Below, in pieces: positions 31,246-47,400 of a DNA stretch of 64,000 nt (its first letter is position 1; each line of letters opens with the position of its first letter). The DNA is from Muricea muricata (lineage: Eukaryota; Cnidaria; Anthozoa; Malacalcyonacea; Plexauridae): assembly GCA_963855995.1 (NCBI GenBank), contig OY979718.1, positions 46,590,559-46,654,558 of the forward strand, read 5' to 3'. A program made the translations under genes and the position numbers. Under the pieces are notes generated by a model. The model was given only the letters and a program-made list of their open reading frames with translations, was not told the origin of the DNA and ran no database searches.

Positions 31246-32405
31246 GAAAAATGAATGTATACATTTTAATATAGTCTGATATTGTTGAAGAAAATTTTCA
31301 GGGCGAATTGTAACATACATTGTAAATCACATGCAGTCATCTACTTTCAGGGGGTTTTTAGGGAATTTTTACTTTAGGGCCGTAAAACAGCTCCAAAAGC
31401 CCAATCTTAAATTAAGTTTTGAAACTTAATCTTCTCACCGTACCAAAACGTTCAGCGCAACGTTTTATCTCCTGTAGAAGTAATTTTTCAGCTGGAAACC
31501 CGAGAACTAAGAAAAAATGGCTAGGAATTATTTCACAACACTCTATTCATTATAGTGTTAATCGTATGCAATGACCAGGACACCTTTTCATTTCAACTAA
31601 TTTCTTCCTGTCACAACTACTTTGGGGAGGGGTATCTGTATATTTTGGGTTTGATAAATTATACCTCGCAAACTTACTCGCACTTGGTGAACGAAGAAAA
31701 AGCATTAAAAAAATACGAATTGGCAATAATCCAATTAATAAGCAACTCGATAATCTGATTTTGGAGTACCGTATGTCCATTCGAAGAGTAGCGAGATAGT
31801 ATATCAAAACTATACGCAACGTGCATTCTGTTAATTTCAACCAATAGCCAGAAGCTTCATTTAATTCGTAGAGTCTAAAATGACGACGTTTGACCTCGTT
31901 TATGAAAGAAGATGCTCTATCCTGCTTTAGCTTCAGATCATTTAGTTATTGGTTTCAACTGCGGTCATTGGTGTCCCTGCCCAATTGTTTTGTATAGTGT
32001 TGTATACTATATATCATAGTTACGTAAGTTTTGTGTCGTATTTTATCCGTGTTATTAGCGAGCTTAAGCTTCGCGTTTAAACGTGAAACGGCAAACGCCA
32101 GGCAAAGAAAGAAAGTTAATAGGAGGCAATTGTAATTATCGACGTTTCAAAACTTTATTGTATGACCGAAGTTATGACTTAAGAAAGAAAATCTAAAATG
32201 TACAGATTAGACGAAAAATAAAAAAAATGATACAAAATAAACTTTCATTATACAAAACAACACAAAATACTTTGTACTTATAAAATTTATTTCAATTTGA
32301 TATCACCCCATTTTATGAAATCAACTTATGAAATTTATAGGTGTCGTACAGGAATAATGAATATATGATATTAGAATAACGTATTCGATTAACACCACAG
32401 TACAT
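31246..32405. other. Convergent intergenic region after PPP1R35-like
   Basis: 1.16 kb between two facing stop codons. AT-rich, with no recognisable gene or repeat. The short open frames near 31550-31840 on both strands overlap and have no family resemblance. Confidence 0.45.
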
Positions 32406-35400
32406 CTAGCCACTGAAAGGATTGCACAGAATCTGATCGTTTTTCAAGTAGACGTGTTGAGTAGTGAGGATACCAGCTGTGCTCAAACACTTCGGTTGCG
32501 TCCCAGGCTTGAAGAAATACTGTAAAAATAAATTTAAAAGTTGTGCAAGCTTAAGCGTTCACATTGAGAAACGTTCTCAACACTGATATAGGCAGTATCC
32601 GCCAGCATAAACAGTATAGGCCTGTTTCCACTCGGGATAATTACCTCAAGGATAGGAACGGACAAAAAGGTTGAAATGAGAGGCCACGATGAGAAAGGAA
32701 ACATTCCAATCCATTCTTATGTGCAGAATAATTATCCGGAAAGTAGAAACATTGGCCTATATATGCCCGTAGCATTTTTCAAGATAGCCAAAAATGCGTG
32801 AATACAGTAATGTACAGGATCAATCTCTATAGATCCTCCAAATGAGACGCTTGGGTACGAGACTGCATGGTCATTACACAGGAATGTCACCCACCTAAGT
32901 TAAACTTTACACTTCAGAGCTTAGCTAACGACGAAAGCTGCGCCATCTGCATGTGCCACGTACCGTGTACTTTATCATTCTTTACACTTTTTGTGCGTAT
33001 TTTATAAAAATGTATATTGCATGTGTCAAAATACTTATTCCGTTTTCAGTAAAGAAACGGGTTGATTATAGGGGGAAGACGCGGACAAAAATGATGTCTG
33101 CATCTTGTTGTTCACGTTTTAAATACGCGTAATTGTGTTTTTTTCTTGTCCAAAAAATCCAACGCTTTTTACTAACCTTGAATGTGTTAGGTGTTGGGTG
33201 TTCGACACGTGTGCTGACGAGATCAGCAATCATTGCCCAACCAAAGCCTGTCAATTTACCCGAGTCATATAGTAAAAACACTGGAAATGAATCGTCGCAA
33301 CTTATTTCTTTGGATATGTTGTACCAGTAATGTTGACCTAAATGAACGCATGTTAATGATTAAGATATTGCGTAATATCAATATCAGATTTTGCATAAGA
33401 TTTATAAGTATTGCATAATAATAATAATTATTATTAATATAACTTCATTCCATGCATGAAGACGACAACGTGATTGGCAGGCGGTTGGCATGCCACAGAA
33501 AATATACCAAGTTACCAACTTGTTAAATATACCAAGGGGAGTTAAATATACCCAGTTACCAACTTGTATATATGTGCTATACCCATTCCTATAAAATTCT
33601 GCACCTACGCCATGTGTATACGAGTGCTTGAATACTAAATCGTTTTTTAAAATAAATTTAACGTTAACAGCATTTTAACAATTGGTCCTGCAGGGTAAAT
33701 ACCAACCTAAAACGATCAGTTTTTTATGGTATATTTCATATCGGAATTTTTCTGATTAACAATGCGAAAATTGTTTTACCGTCAATATCGCAACGTTAAT
33801 GAGTTGTGGTAAGAGAACAGAATATGTAAAAGTACCATAATTACTCCGCCTGCCGTAGGCGAGGCGGAGTTTTAAATTCGCCCGGTTTCTGTTTTTTTTT
33901 TCGGTGTCAGAAGTCGGTGCCGCCGCTAGGTAGATACTTTAAGTGACCCCCCATTATAATGTATCAGCATAGTTTATATACTAACATATACTTAAACATA
34001 CATAGATATCCTTAGTACTCCTTAGCCCTCCTTAGACTTCCTTAGCTATACCTACCGCTCCTTTCACATGCTTACCAGTCCTCAAGTATTCTTACACCTC
34101 CCTAGACCTCCCTAGACCTCCTTAGCCCTCCTTAGACTTCCTTAGCTATACCTACCGCTCCTTTCACATGCTTACCAGTCCTCAAGTATTCTTACACCTC
34201 CCTAGACCTCCCTAGACCTCCTTAGCCCTCCTTAGACTTCCTTAGCTATACCTACCGCTCCTTTCACATGCTTACCAGTCCTCAAGTATTCTTACACCTC
34301 CCTAGACCTCCCTAGACCTCCTTAGCCCTCCTTAGACTTCCTTAGCTATACCTACCGCTCCTTTCACATGCTTACCAGTCCTCAAGTATTCTTACATCTC
34401 CCTAGTCCTCCCTAGACCTCCTTAGCCCTCCTTAGACTTCCTTAGCTATACCTACCGCTCCTTTCACATGCTTAGCAGTCCTCAAGTATTCTTACACCTC
34501 CCTAGACCTCCCTAGACCTCCTTAGCCCTCCTTAGACTTCCTTAGCTATACCTACCGCTCCTTTCACATGCTTACCAGTCCTCAAGTATTCTTACACCTC
34601 CCTAGACCTCCCTAGACCTCCTTAGCCCTCCTTAGACTTCCTTAGCTATACCTACCGCTCCTTTCACATGCTTACCAGTCCTCAAGTATTCTTACACCTC
34701 CCTAGACCTCCCTAGACCTCCTTAGCCCTCCTTAGGCTTCCCTAGCTATACCTACCGCTCCTTTCACATGCTTACCAGTCCTCAAGTATTCTTACACCTC
34801 CCTAGACCTCCTTAGCCCTCCTTAGACTTCCTTAGCTATACCTACCGCTCCTTTCACATGCTTACCAGTCCTCAAGTATTCTTACACCTCCCTAGACCTC
34901 CCTAGACCTCCTTAGCCCTCCTTAGACTTCCTTAGCTATACCTACCGCTCCTTTCACATGCTTTCCAGTCCTCAAGTATTCTTACACCTCCCTAGACCTC
35001 CCTAGACCTCCTTAGCCCTCCTTAGACTTCCTTAGCTATACCTACCGCTCCTTTCACATGCTTAGCAGTCCTCAAGTATTCTTACACCTCCCTAGACCTC
35101 CCTAGACCTCCTTAGCCCTCCTTAGACTTCCTTAGCTATACCTACCGCTCCTTTCACATGCTTACCAGTCCTCAAGTATTCTTACACCTCCCTAGACCTC
35201 CCTAGACCTCCTTAGCCCTCCTTAGACTTCCTTAGCTATACCTACCGCTCCTTTCACATGCTTACCAGTCCTCAAGTATTCTTACACCTCCCTAGACCTC
35301 CCTAGACCTCCTTAGCCCTCCTTAGACTTCCTTAGCTATACCTACCGCTCCTTTCACATGCTTACCAGTCCTCAAGTATTCTTACACCTCCCTAGACCTC

Positions 35401-38400
35401 CCTAGACCTCCTTAGCCCTCCTTAGACTTCCTTAGCTATACCTACCGCTCCTTTCACATGCTTACCAGTCCTCAAGTATTCTTACACCTCCCTAGACCTC
35501 CCTAGACTTCCTTAGCCCTCCTTAGACTTCCCTAGCTATACCTACCGCTCCTTTCACATGCTTACCAGTCCTCAAGTATTCTTACACCTCCCTAGACCTC
35601 CTTAGCCCTCCTTAGACTTCCTTAGCTATACCTACCGCTCCTTTCACATGCTTTCCAGTCCTCAAGTATTCTTACACCTCCCTAGACCTCCCTAGACCTC
35701 CTTAGCCCTCCTTAGACTTCCTTAGCTATACCTACCGCTCCTTTCACATGCTTACCAGTCCTCAAGTATTCTTACACCTCCCTAGACCTCCCTAGACCTC
35801 CTTAGCCCTCCTTAGACTTCCTTAGCTATACCTACCGCTCCTTTCACATGCTTACCAGTCCTCAAGTATTCTTACACCTCCCTAGACCTCCCTAGACCTC
35901 CTTAGCCCTCCTTAGACTTCCTTAGCTATACCTACCGCTCCTTTCACATGCTTACCAGTCCTCAAGTATTCTTACACCTCCCTAGACCTCCCTAGACCTC
36001 CTTAGCCCTCCTTAGACTTCCCTAGCTATACCTACCGCTCCTTTCACATGCTTACCAGTCCTCAAGTATTCTTACACCTCCCTAGACCTCCTTAGCCCTC
36101 CTTAGACTTCCTTAGCTATACCTACCGCTCCTTTCACATGCTTACCAGTCCTCAAGTATTCTTACACCTCCCTAGACCTCCCTAGACCTCCTTAGCCCTC
36201 CTTAGACTTCCTTAGCTATACCTACCGCTCCTTTCACATGCTTACCAGTCCTCAAGTATTCTTACACCTCCCTAGACCTCCCTAGACCTCCTTAGCCCTC
36301 CTTAGACTTCCCTAACTATACCTACCGCTCCTTTCACATGCTTACCAGTCCTCAAGTATTCTTACACCTCCCTAGACCTCCTTAGCCCTCCTTAGACTTC
36401 CTTAGCTATACCTACCGCTCCTTTCACATGCTTACCAGTCCTCAAGTATTCTTACACCTCCCTAGACCTCCCTAGACCTCCTTAGCCCTCCTTAGACTTC
36501 CCTAGCTATACCTCCTGCTCCTTTCACATGCTTACCAGTCCTCAAGTATTCTTACACCTCCCTAGACCTCCTTAGCCCTCCTTAGACTTCCTTAGCTATA
36601 CCTACCGCTCCTTTCACATGCTTACCAGTCCTCAAGTATTCTTACACCTCCCTAGACCTCCCTAGACTTCCTTAGCCCTCCTTAGACTTCCCTAGCTATA
36701 CCTACCGCTCCTTTCACATGCTTACCAGTCCTCAAGTATTCTTACACCTCCCTAGACCTCCTTAGCCCTCCTTAGACTTCCTTAGCTATACCTACCGCTC
36801 CTTTCACATGCTTTCCAGTCCTCAAGTATTCTTACACCTCCCTAGACCTCCCTAGACCTCCTTAGCCCTCCTTAGACTTCCTTAGCTATACCTACCGCTC
36901 CTTTCACATGCTTACCAGTCCTCAAGTATTCTTACACCTCCCTAGACCTCCCTAGACCTCCTTAGCCCTCCTTAGACTTCCCTAGCTATACCTACCGCTC
37001 CTTTCACATGCTTACCAGTCCTCAAGTATTCTTACACCTCCCTAGACCTCCTTAGCCCTCCTTAGACTTCCTTAGCTATACCTACCGCTCCTTTCACATG
37101 CTTACCAGTCCTCAAGTATTCTTACACCTCCCTAGACCTCCCTAGACCTCCTTAGCCCTCCTTAGACTTCCTTAGCTATACCTACCGCTCCTTTCACATG
37201 CTTACCAGTCCTCAAGTATTCTTACACCTCCCTAGACCTCCCTAGACCTCCTTAGCCCTCCTTAGACTTCCCTAACTATACCTACCGCTCCTTTCACATG
37301 CTTACCAGTCCTCAAGTATTCTTACACCTCCCTAGACCTCCTTAGCCCTCCTTAGACTTCCTTAGCTATACCTACCGCTCCTTTCACATGCTTACCAGTC
37401 CTCAAGTATTCTTACACCTCCCTAGACCTCCCTAGACCTCCTTAGCCCTCCTTAGACTTCCCTAGCTATACCTCCTGCTCCTTTCACATGCTTACCAGTC
37501 CTCAAGTATTCTTACACCTCCCTAGACCTCCTTAGCCCTCCTTAGACTTCCTTAGCTATACCTACCGCTCCTTTCACATGCTTACCAGTCCTCAAGTATT
37601 CTTACACCTCCCTAGACCTCCCTAGACTTCCTTAGCCCTCCTTAGACTTCCCTAGCTATACCTACCGCTCCTTTCACATGCTTACCAGTCCTCAAGTATT
37701 CTTACACCTCCCTAGACCTCCTTAGCCCTCCTTAGACTTCCTTAGCTATACCTACCGCTCCTTTCACATGCTTTCCAGTCCTCAAGTATTCTTACACCTC
37801 CCTAGACCTCCCTAGACCTCCTTAGCCCTCCTTAGACTTCCTTAGCTATACCTACCGCTCCTTTCACATGCTTACCAGTCCTCAAGTATTCTTACACCTC
37901 CCTAGACCTCCCTAGACCTCCTTAGCCCTCCTTAGACTTCCTTAGCTATACCTACCGCTCCTTTCACATGCTTACCAGTCCTCAAGTATTCTTACACCTC
38001 CCTAGACCTCCCTAGACCTCCTTAGCCCTCCTTAGACTTCCTTAGCTATACCTACCGCTCCTTTCACATGCTTACCAGTCCTCAAGTATTCTTACACCTC
38101 CCTAGACCTCCCTAGACCTCCTTAGCCCTCCTTAGACTTCCCTAGCTATACCTACCGCTCCTTTCACATGCTTACCAGTCCTCAAGTATTCTTACACCTC
38201 CCTAGACCTCCTTAGCCCTCCTTAGACTTCCTTAGCTATACCTACCGCTCCTTTCACATGCTTACCAGTCCTCAAGTATTCTTACACCTCCCTAGACCTC
38301 CCTAGACCTCCTTAGCCCTCCTTAGACTTCCTTAGCTATACCTACCGCTCCTTTCACATGCTTACCAGTCCTCAAGTATTCTTACACCTCCCTAGACCTC

Positions 38401-41400
38401 CCTAGACCTCCTTAGCCCTCCTTAGACTTCCTTAGCTATACCTACCGCTCCTTTCACATGATTACCAGTCCTCAAGTATTCTTACACCTCCCTAGACCTC
38501 CCTAGACCTCCTTAGCCCTCCTTAGACTTCCCTAACTATACCTACCGCTCCTTTCACATGCTTACCAGTCCTCAAGTATTCTTACACCTCCCTAGACCTC
38601 CTTAGCCCTCCTTAGACTTCCTTAGCTATACCTACCGCTCCTTTCACATGCTTTCCAGTCCTCAAGTATTCTTACACCTCCCTAGACCTCCCTAGACCTC
38701 CTTAGCCCTCCTTAGACTTCCTTAGCTATACCTACCGCTCCTTTCACATGCTTACCAGTCCTCAAGTATTCTTACACCTCCCTAGACCTCCCTAGACCTC
38801 CTTAGCCCTCCTTAGACTTCCCTAGCTATACCTACCGCTCCTTTCACATGCTTACCAGTCCTCAAGTATTCTTACACCTCCCTAGACCTCCTTAGCCCTC
38901 CTTAGACTTCCTTAGCTATACCTACCGCTCCTTTCACATGCTTACCAGTCCTCAAGTATTCTTACACCTCCCTAGACCTCCCTAGACCTCCTTAGCCCTC
39001 CTTAGACTTCCTTAGCTATACCTACCGCTCCTTTCACATGCTTACCAGTCCTCAAGTATTCTTACACCTCCCTAGACCTCCCTAGACCTCCTTAGCCCTC
39101 CTTAGACTTCCCTAACTATACCTACCGCTCCTTTCACATGCTTACCAGTCCTCAAGTATTCTTACACCTCCCTAGACCTCCTTAGCCCTCCTTAGACTTC
39201 CTTAGCTATACCTACCGCTCCTTTCACATGCTTACCAGTCCTCAAGTATTCTTACACCTCCCTAGACCTCCCTAGACCTCCTTAGCCCTCCTTAGACTTC
39301 CCTAGCTATACCTCCTGCTCCTTTCACATGCTTACCAGTCCTCAAGTATTCTTACACCTCCCTAGACCTCCTTAGCCCTCCTTAGACTTCCTTAGCTATA
39401 CCTACCGCTCCTTTCACATGCTTACCAGTCCTCAAGTATTCTTACACCTCCCTAGACCTCCCTAGACTTCCTTAGCCCTCCTTAGACTTCCCTAGCTATA
39501 CCTACCGCTCCTTTCACATGCTTACCAGTCCTCAAGTATTCTTACACCTCCCTAGACCTCCTTAGCCCTCCTTAGACTTCCTTAGCTATACCTACCGCTC
39601 CTTTCACATGCTTTCCAGTCCTCAAGTATTCTTACACCTCCCTAGACCTCCCTAGACCTCCTTAGCCCTCCTTAGACTTCCTTAGCTATACCTACCGCTC
39701 CTTTCACATGCTTACCAGTCCTCAAGTATTCTTACACCTCCCTAGACCTCCCTAGACCTCCTTAGCCCTCCTTAGACTTCCTTAGCTATACCTACCGCTC
39801 CTTTCACATGCTTACCAGTCCTCAAGTATTCTTACACCTCCCTAGACCTCCCTAGACCTCCTTAGCCCTCCTTAGACTTCCTTAGCTATACCTACCGCTC
39901 CTTTCACATGCTTACCAGTCCTCAAGTATTCTTACACCTCCCTAGACCTCCCTAGACCTCCTTAGCCCTCCTTAGACTTCCCTAGCTATACCTACCGCTC
40001 CTTTCACATGCTTACCAGTCCTCAAGTATTCTTACACCTCCCTAGACCTCCTTAGCCCTCCTTAGACTTCCTTAGCTATACCTACCGCTCCTTTCACATG
40101 CTTACCAGTCCTCAAGTATTCTTACACCTCCCTAGACCTCCCTAGACCTCCTTAGCCCTCCTTAGACTTCCTTAGCTATACCTACCGCTCCTTTCACATG
40201 CTTACCAGTCCTCAAGTATTCTTACACCTCCCTAGACCTCCCTAGACCTCCTTAGCCCTCCTTAGACTTCCTTAGCTATACCTACCGCTCCTTTCACATG
40301 ATTACCAGTCCTCAAGTATTCTTACACCTCCCTAGACCTCCCTAGACCTCCTTAGCCCTCCTTAGACTTCCCTAACTATACCTACCGCTCCTTTCACATG
40401 CTTACCAGTCCTCAAGTATTCTTACACCTCCCTAGACCTCCTTAGCCCTCCTTAGACTTCCTTAGCTATACCTACCGCTCCTTTCACATGCTTACCAGTC
40501 CTCAAGTATTCTTACACCTCCCTAGACCTCCCTAGACCTCCTTAGCCCTCCTTAGACTTCCTTAGCTATACCTACCGCTCCTTTCACATGCTTACCAGTC
40601 CTCAAGTATTCTTACACCTCCCTAGACCTCCCTAGACCTCCTTAGCCCTCCTTAGACTTCCTTAGCTATACCTACCGCTCCTTTCACATGCTTACCAGTC
40701 CTCAAGTATTCTTACACCTCCCTAGACCTCCCTAGACCTCCTTAGCCCTCCTTAGACTTCCTTAGCTATACCTACCGCTCCTTTCACATGCTTACCAGTC
40801 CTCAAGTATTCTTACATCTCCCTAGTCCTCCCTAGACCTCCTTAGCCCTCCTTAGACTTCCTTAGCTATACCTACCGCTCCTTTCACATGCTTAGCAGTC
40901 CTCAAGTATTCTTACACCTCCCTAGACCTCCCTAGACCTCCTTAGCCCTCCTTAGACTTCCTTAGCTATACCTACCGCTCCTTTCACATGCTTACCAGTC
41001 CTCAAGTATTCTTACACCTCCCTAGACCTCCCTAGACCTCCTTAGCCCTCCTTAGACTTCCTTAGCTATACCTACCGCTCCTTTCACATGCTTACCAGTC
41101 CTCAAGTATTCTTACACCTCCCTAGACCTCCCTAGACCTCCTTAGCCCTCCTTAGGCTTCCCTAGCTATACCTACCGCTCCTTTCACATGCTTACCAGTC
41201 CTCAAGTATTCTTACACCTCCCTAGACCTCCTTAGCCCTCCTTAGACTTCCTTAGCTATACCTACCGCTCCTTTCACATGCTTACCAGTCCTCAAGTATT
41301 CTTACACCTCCCTAGACCTCCCTAGACCTCCTTAGCCCTCCTTAGACTTCCTTAGCTATACCTACCGCTCCTTTCACATGCTTTCCAGTCCTCAAGTATT

Positions 41401-44400
41401 CTTACACCTCCCTAGACCTCCCTAGACCTCCTTAGCCCTCCTTAGACTTCCTTAGCTATACCTACCGCTCCTTTCACATGCTTAGCAGTCCTCAAGTATT
41501 CTTACACCTCCCTAGACCTCCCTAGACCTCCTTAGCCCTCCTTAGACTTCCTTAGCTATACCTACCGCTCCTTTCACATGCTTACCAGTCCTCAAGTATT
41601 CTTACACCTCCCTAGACCTCCCTAGACCTCCTTAGCCCTCCTTAGACTTCCTTAGCTATACCTACCGCTCCTTTCACATGCTTACCAGTCCTCAAGTATT
41701 CTTACACCTCCCTAGACCTCCCTAGACCTCCTTAGCCCTCCTTAGACTTCCTTAGCTATACCTACCGCTCCTTTCACATGCTTACCAGTCCTCAAGTATT
41801 CTTACACCTCCCTAGACCTCCCTAGACCTCCTTAGCCCTCCTTAGACTTCCTTAGCTATACCTACCGCTCCTTTCACATGCTTACCAGTCCTGAAGTATT
41901 CTTACACCTCCCTAGACCTCCCTAGACTTCCTTAGCCCTCCTTAGACTTCCCTAGCTATACCTACCGCTCCTTTCACATGCTTACCAGTCCTCAAGTATT
42001 CTTACACCTCCCTAGACCTCCTTAGCCCTCCTTAGACTTCCTTAGCTATACCTACCGCTCCTTTCACATGCTTTCCAGTCCTCAAGTATTCTTACACCTC
42101 CCTAGACCTCCCTAGACCTCCTTAGCCCTCCTTAGACTTCCTTAGCTATACCTACCGCTCCTTTCACATGCTTACCAGTCCTCAAGTATTCTTACACCTC
42201 CCTAGACCTCCCTAGACCTCCTTAGCCCTCCTTAGACTTCCTTAGCTATACCTACCGCTCCTTTCACATGCTTACCAGTCCTCAAGTATTCTTACACCTC
42301 CCTAGACCTCCCTAGACCTCCTTAGCTCTCCTTAGACTTCCTTAGCTATACCTACCGCTCCTTTCACATGCTTACCAGTCCTCAAGTATTCTTACACCTC
42401 CCTAGACCTCCCTAGACCTCCTTAGCCCTCCTTAGACTTCCCTAGCTATACCTACCGCTCCTTTCACATGCTTACCAGTCCTCAAGTATTCTTACACCTC
42501 CCTAGACCTCCTTAGCCCTCCTTAGACTTCCTTAGCTATACCTACCGCTCCTTTCACATGCTTACCAGTCCTCAAGTATTCTTACACCTCCCTAGACCTC
42601 CCTAGACCTCCTTAGCCCTCCTTAGACTTCCTTAGCTATACCTACCGCTCCTTTCACATGCTTACCAGTCCTCAAGTATTCTTACACCTCCCTAGACCTC
42701 CCTAGACCTCCTTAGCCCTCCTTAGACTTCCCTAACTATACCTACCGCTCCTTTCACATGCTTACCAGTCCTCAAGTATTCTTACACCTCCCTAGACCTC
42801 CTTAGCCCTCCTTAGACTTCCTTAGCTATACCTACCGCTCCTTTCACATGCTTACCAGTCCTCAAGTATTCTTACACCTCCCTAGACCACCCTAGACCTC
42901 CTTAGCCCTCCTTAGACTTCCCTAGCTATACCTCCTGCTCCTTTCACATGCTTACCAGTCCTCAAGTATTCTTACACCTCCCTAGACCTCCTTAGCCCTC
43001 CTTAGACTTCCTTAGCTATACCTACCGCTCCTTTCACATGCTTACCAGTCCTCAAGTATTCTTACACCTCCCTAGACCTCCCTAGACTTCCTTAGCCCTC
43101 CTTAGACTTCCCTAGCTATACCTACCGCTCCTTTCACATGCTTACCAGTCCTCAAGTATTCTTACACCTCCCTAGACCTCCTTAGCCCTCCTTAGACTTC
43201 CTTAGCTATACCTACCGCTCCTTTCACATGCTTTCCAGTCCTCAAGTATTCTTACACCTCCCTAGACCTCCCTAGACCTCCTTAGCCCTCCTTAGACTTC
43301 CTTAGCTATACCTACCGCTCCTTTCACATGCTTACCAGTCCTCAAGTATTCTTACACCTCCCTAGACCTCCCTAGACCTCCTTAGCCCTCCTTAGACTTC
43401 CCTAGCTATACCTACCGCTCCTTTCACATGCTTACCAGTCCTCAAGTATTCTTACACCTCCCTAGACCTCCTTAGCCCTCCTTAGACTTCCTTAGCTATA
43501 CCTACCGCTCCTTTCACATGCTTACCAGTCCTCAAGTATTCTTACACCTCCCTAGACCTCCCTAGACCTCCTTAGCCCTCCTTAGACTTCCTTAGCTATA
43601 CCTACCGCTCCTTTCACATGCTTACCAGTCCTCAAGTATTCTTACACCTCCCTAGACCTCCCTAGACCTCCTTAGCCCTCCTTAGACTTCCCTAACTATA
43701 CCTACCGCTCCTTTCACATGCTTACCAGTCCTCAAGTATTCTTACACCTCCCTAGACCTCCTTAGCCCTCCTTAGACTTCCTTAGCTATACCTACCGCTC
43801 CTTTCACATGCTTACCAGTCCTCAAGTATTCTTACACCTCCCTAGACCTCCCTAGACCTCCTTAGCCCTCCTTAGACTTCCCTAGCTATACCTCCTGCTC
43901 CTTTCACATGCTTACCAGTCCTCAAGTATTCTTACACCTCCCTAGACCTCCTTAGCCCTCCTTAGACTTCCTTAGCTATACCTACCGCTCCTTTCACATG
44001 CTTACCAGTCCTCAAGTATTCTTACACCTCCCTAGACCTCCCTAGACTTCCTTAGCCCTCCTTAGACTTCCCTAGCTATACCTACCGCTCCTTTCACATG
44101 CTTACCAGTCCTCAAGTATTCTTACACCTCCCTAGACCTCCTTAGCCCTCCTTAGACTTCCTTAGCTATACCTACCGCTCCTTTCACATGCTTTCCAGTC
44201 CTCAAGTATTCTTACACCTCCCTAGACCTCCCTAGACCTCCTTAGCCCTCCTTAGACTTCCTTAGCTATACCTACCGCTCCTTTCACATGCTTACCAGTC
44301 CTCAAGTATTCTTACACCTCCCTAGACCTCCCTAGACCTCCTTAGCCCTCCTTAGACTTCCTTAGCTATACCTACCGCTCCTTTCACATGCTTACCAGTC

Positions 44401-47400
44401 CTCAAGTATTCTTACACCTCCCTAGACCTCCCTAGACCTCCTTAGCCCTCCTTAGACTTCCTTAGCTATACCTACCGCTCCTTTCACATGCTTACCAGTC
44501 CTCAAGTATTCTTACACCTCCCTAGACCTCCCTAGACCTCCTTAGCCCTCCTTAGACTTCCCTAGCTATACCTACCGCTCCTTTCACATGCTTACCAGTC
44601 CTCAAGTATTCTTACACCTCCCTAGACCTCCTTAGCCCTCCTTAGACTTCCTTAGCTATACCTACCGCTCCTTTCACATGCTTACCAGTCCTCAAGTATT
44701 CTTACACCTCCCTAGACCTCCCTAGACCTCCTTAGCCCTCCTTAGACTTCCTTAGCTATACCTACCGCTCCTTTCACATGCTTACCAGTCCTCAAGTATT
44801 CTTACACCTCCCTAGACCTCCCTAGACCTCCTTAGCCCTCCTTAGACTTCCTTAGCTATACCTACCGCTCCTTTCACATGATTACCAGTCCTCAAGTATT
44901 CTTACACCTCCCTAGACCTCCCTAGACCTCCTTAGCCCTCCTTAGACTTCCCTAACTATACCTACCGCTCCTTTCACATGCTTACCAGTCCTCAAGTATT
45001 CTTACACCTCCCTAGACCTCCTTAGCCCTCCTTAGACTTCCTTAGCTATACCTACCGCTCCTTTCACATGCTTACCAGTCCTCAAGTATTCTTACACCTC
45101 CCTAGACCTCCCTAGACCTCCTTAGCCCTCCTTAGACTTCCCTAGCTATACCTCCTGCTCCTTTCACATGCTTACCAGTCCTCAAGTATTCTTACACCTC
45201 CCTAGACCTCCTTAGCCCTCCTTAGACTTCCTTAGCTATACCTACCGCTCCTTTCACATGCTTACCAGTCCTCAAGTATTCTTACACCTCCCTAGACCTC
45301 CGTAGACCTCCTTAGCCCTCCTTAGACTTCCTTAGCTATACCTACCGCTCCTTTCACATGCTTACCAGTCCTCAAGTATTCTTACACCTCCCTAGACCTC
45401 CCTAGACCTCCTTAGCCCTCCTTAGACTTCCTTAGCTATACCTACCGCTCCTTTCACATGCTTACCAGTCCTCAAGTATTCTTACACCTCCCTAGACCTC
45501 CCTAGACCTCCTTAGCCCTCCTTAGACTTCCTTAGCTATACCTACCGCTCCTTTCACATGATTACCAGTCCTCAAGTATTCTTACACCTCCCTAGACCTC
45601 CCTAGACCTCCTTAGCCCTCCTTAGACTTCCTTAGCTATACCTACCGCTCCTTTCACATGCTTACCAGTCCTCAAGTATTCTTACACCTCCCTAGACCTC
45701 CTTAGCCCTCCTTAGACTTCCTTAGCTATACCTACCGCTCCTTTCACATGCTTACCAGTCCTCAAGTATTCTTACACCTCCCTAGACCTCCCTAGACCTC
45801 CTTAGCCCTCCTTAGACTTCCTTAGCTATACCTACCGCTCCTTTCACATGCTTACCAGTCCTCAAGTATTCTTACACCTCCCTAGACCTCCTTAGCCCTC
45901 CTTAGACTTCCTTAGCTATACCTACCGCTCCTTTCACATGCTTACCAGTCCTCAAGTATTCTTACACCTCCCTAGACCTCCCTAGACCTCCTTAGCCCTC
46001 CTTAGACTTCCTTAGCTTTACCTACCGCTCCTTTCACATGATTACCAGTCCTCAAGTATTCTTACACCTCCCTAGACCTCCCTAGACCTCCTTAGCCCTC
46101 CTTAGACTTCCTTAGCTATACCTACCGCTCCTTTCACATGCTTACCAGTCCTCAAGTATTCTTACACCTCCCTAGACCTCCTTAGCCCTCCTTAGACTTC
46201 CTTAGCTATACCTACCGCTCCTTTCACATGCTTACCAGTCCTCAAGTATTCTTACATCTCCCTAGTCCTCCCTAGACCTCCTTAGCCCTCCTTAGACTTC
46301 CTTAGCTATACCTACCGCTCCTTTCACATGCTTAGCAGTCCTCAAGTATTCTTACACCTCCCTAGACCTCCCTAGACCTCCTTAGCCCTCCTTAGACTTC
46401 CTTAGCTATACCTACCGCTCCTTTCACATGCTTACCAGTCCTCAAGTATTCTTACACCTCCCTAGACCTCCCTAGACCTCCTTAGCCCTCCTTAGACTTC
46501 CTTAGCTATACCTACCGCTCCTTTCACATGCTTACCAGTCCTCAAGTATTCTTACACCTCCCTAGACCTCCCTAGACCTCCTTAGCCCTCCTTAGGCTTC
46601 CCTAGCTATACCTACCGCTCCTTTCACATGCTTACCAGTCCTCAAGTATTCTTACACCTCCCTAGACCTCCTTAGCCCTCCTTAGACTTCCTTAGCTATA
46701 CCTACCGCTCCTTTCACATGCTTACCAGTCCTCAAGTATTCTTACACCTCCCTAGACCTCCCTAGACCTCCTTAGCCCTCCTTAGACTTCCTTAGCTATA
46801 CCTACCGCTCCTTTCACATGCTTTCCAGTCCTCAAGTATTCTTACACCTCCCTAGACCTCCCTAGACCTCCTTAGCCCTCCTTAGACTTCCTTAGCTATA
46901 CCTACCGCTCCTTTCACATGCTTAGCAGTCCTCAAGTATTCTTACACCTCCCTAGACCTCCCTAGACCTCCTTAGCCCTCCTTAGACTTCCTTAGCTATA
47001 CCTACCGCTCCTTTCACATGCTTACCAGTCCTCAAGTATTCTTACACCTCCCTAGACCTCCCTAGACCTCCTTAGCCCTCCTTAGACTTCCTTAGCTATA
47101 CCTACCGCTCCTTTCACATGCTTACCAGTCCTCAAGTATTCTTACACCTCCCTAGACCTCCCTAGACCTCCTTAGCCCTCCTTAGACTTCCTTAGCTATA
47201 CCTACCGCTCCTTTCACATGCTTACCAGTCCTCAAGTATTCTTACACCTCCCTAGACCTCCCTAGACCTCCTTAGCCCTCCTTAGACTTCCTTAGCTATA
47301 CCTACCGCTCCTTTCACATGCTTACCAGTCCTGAAGTATTCTTACACCTCCCTAGACCTCCCTAGACTTCCTTAGCCCTCCTTAGACTTCCCTAGCTATA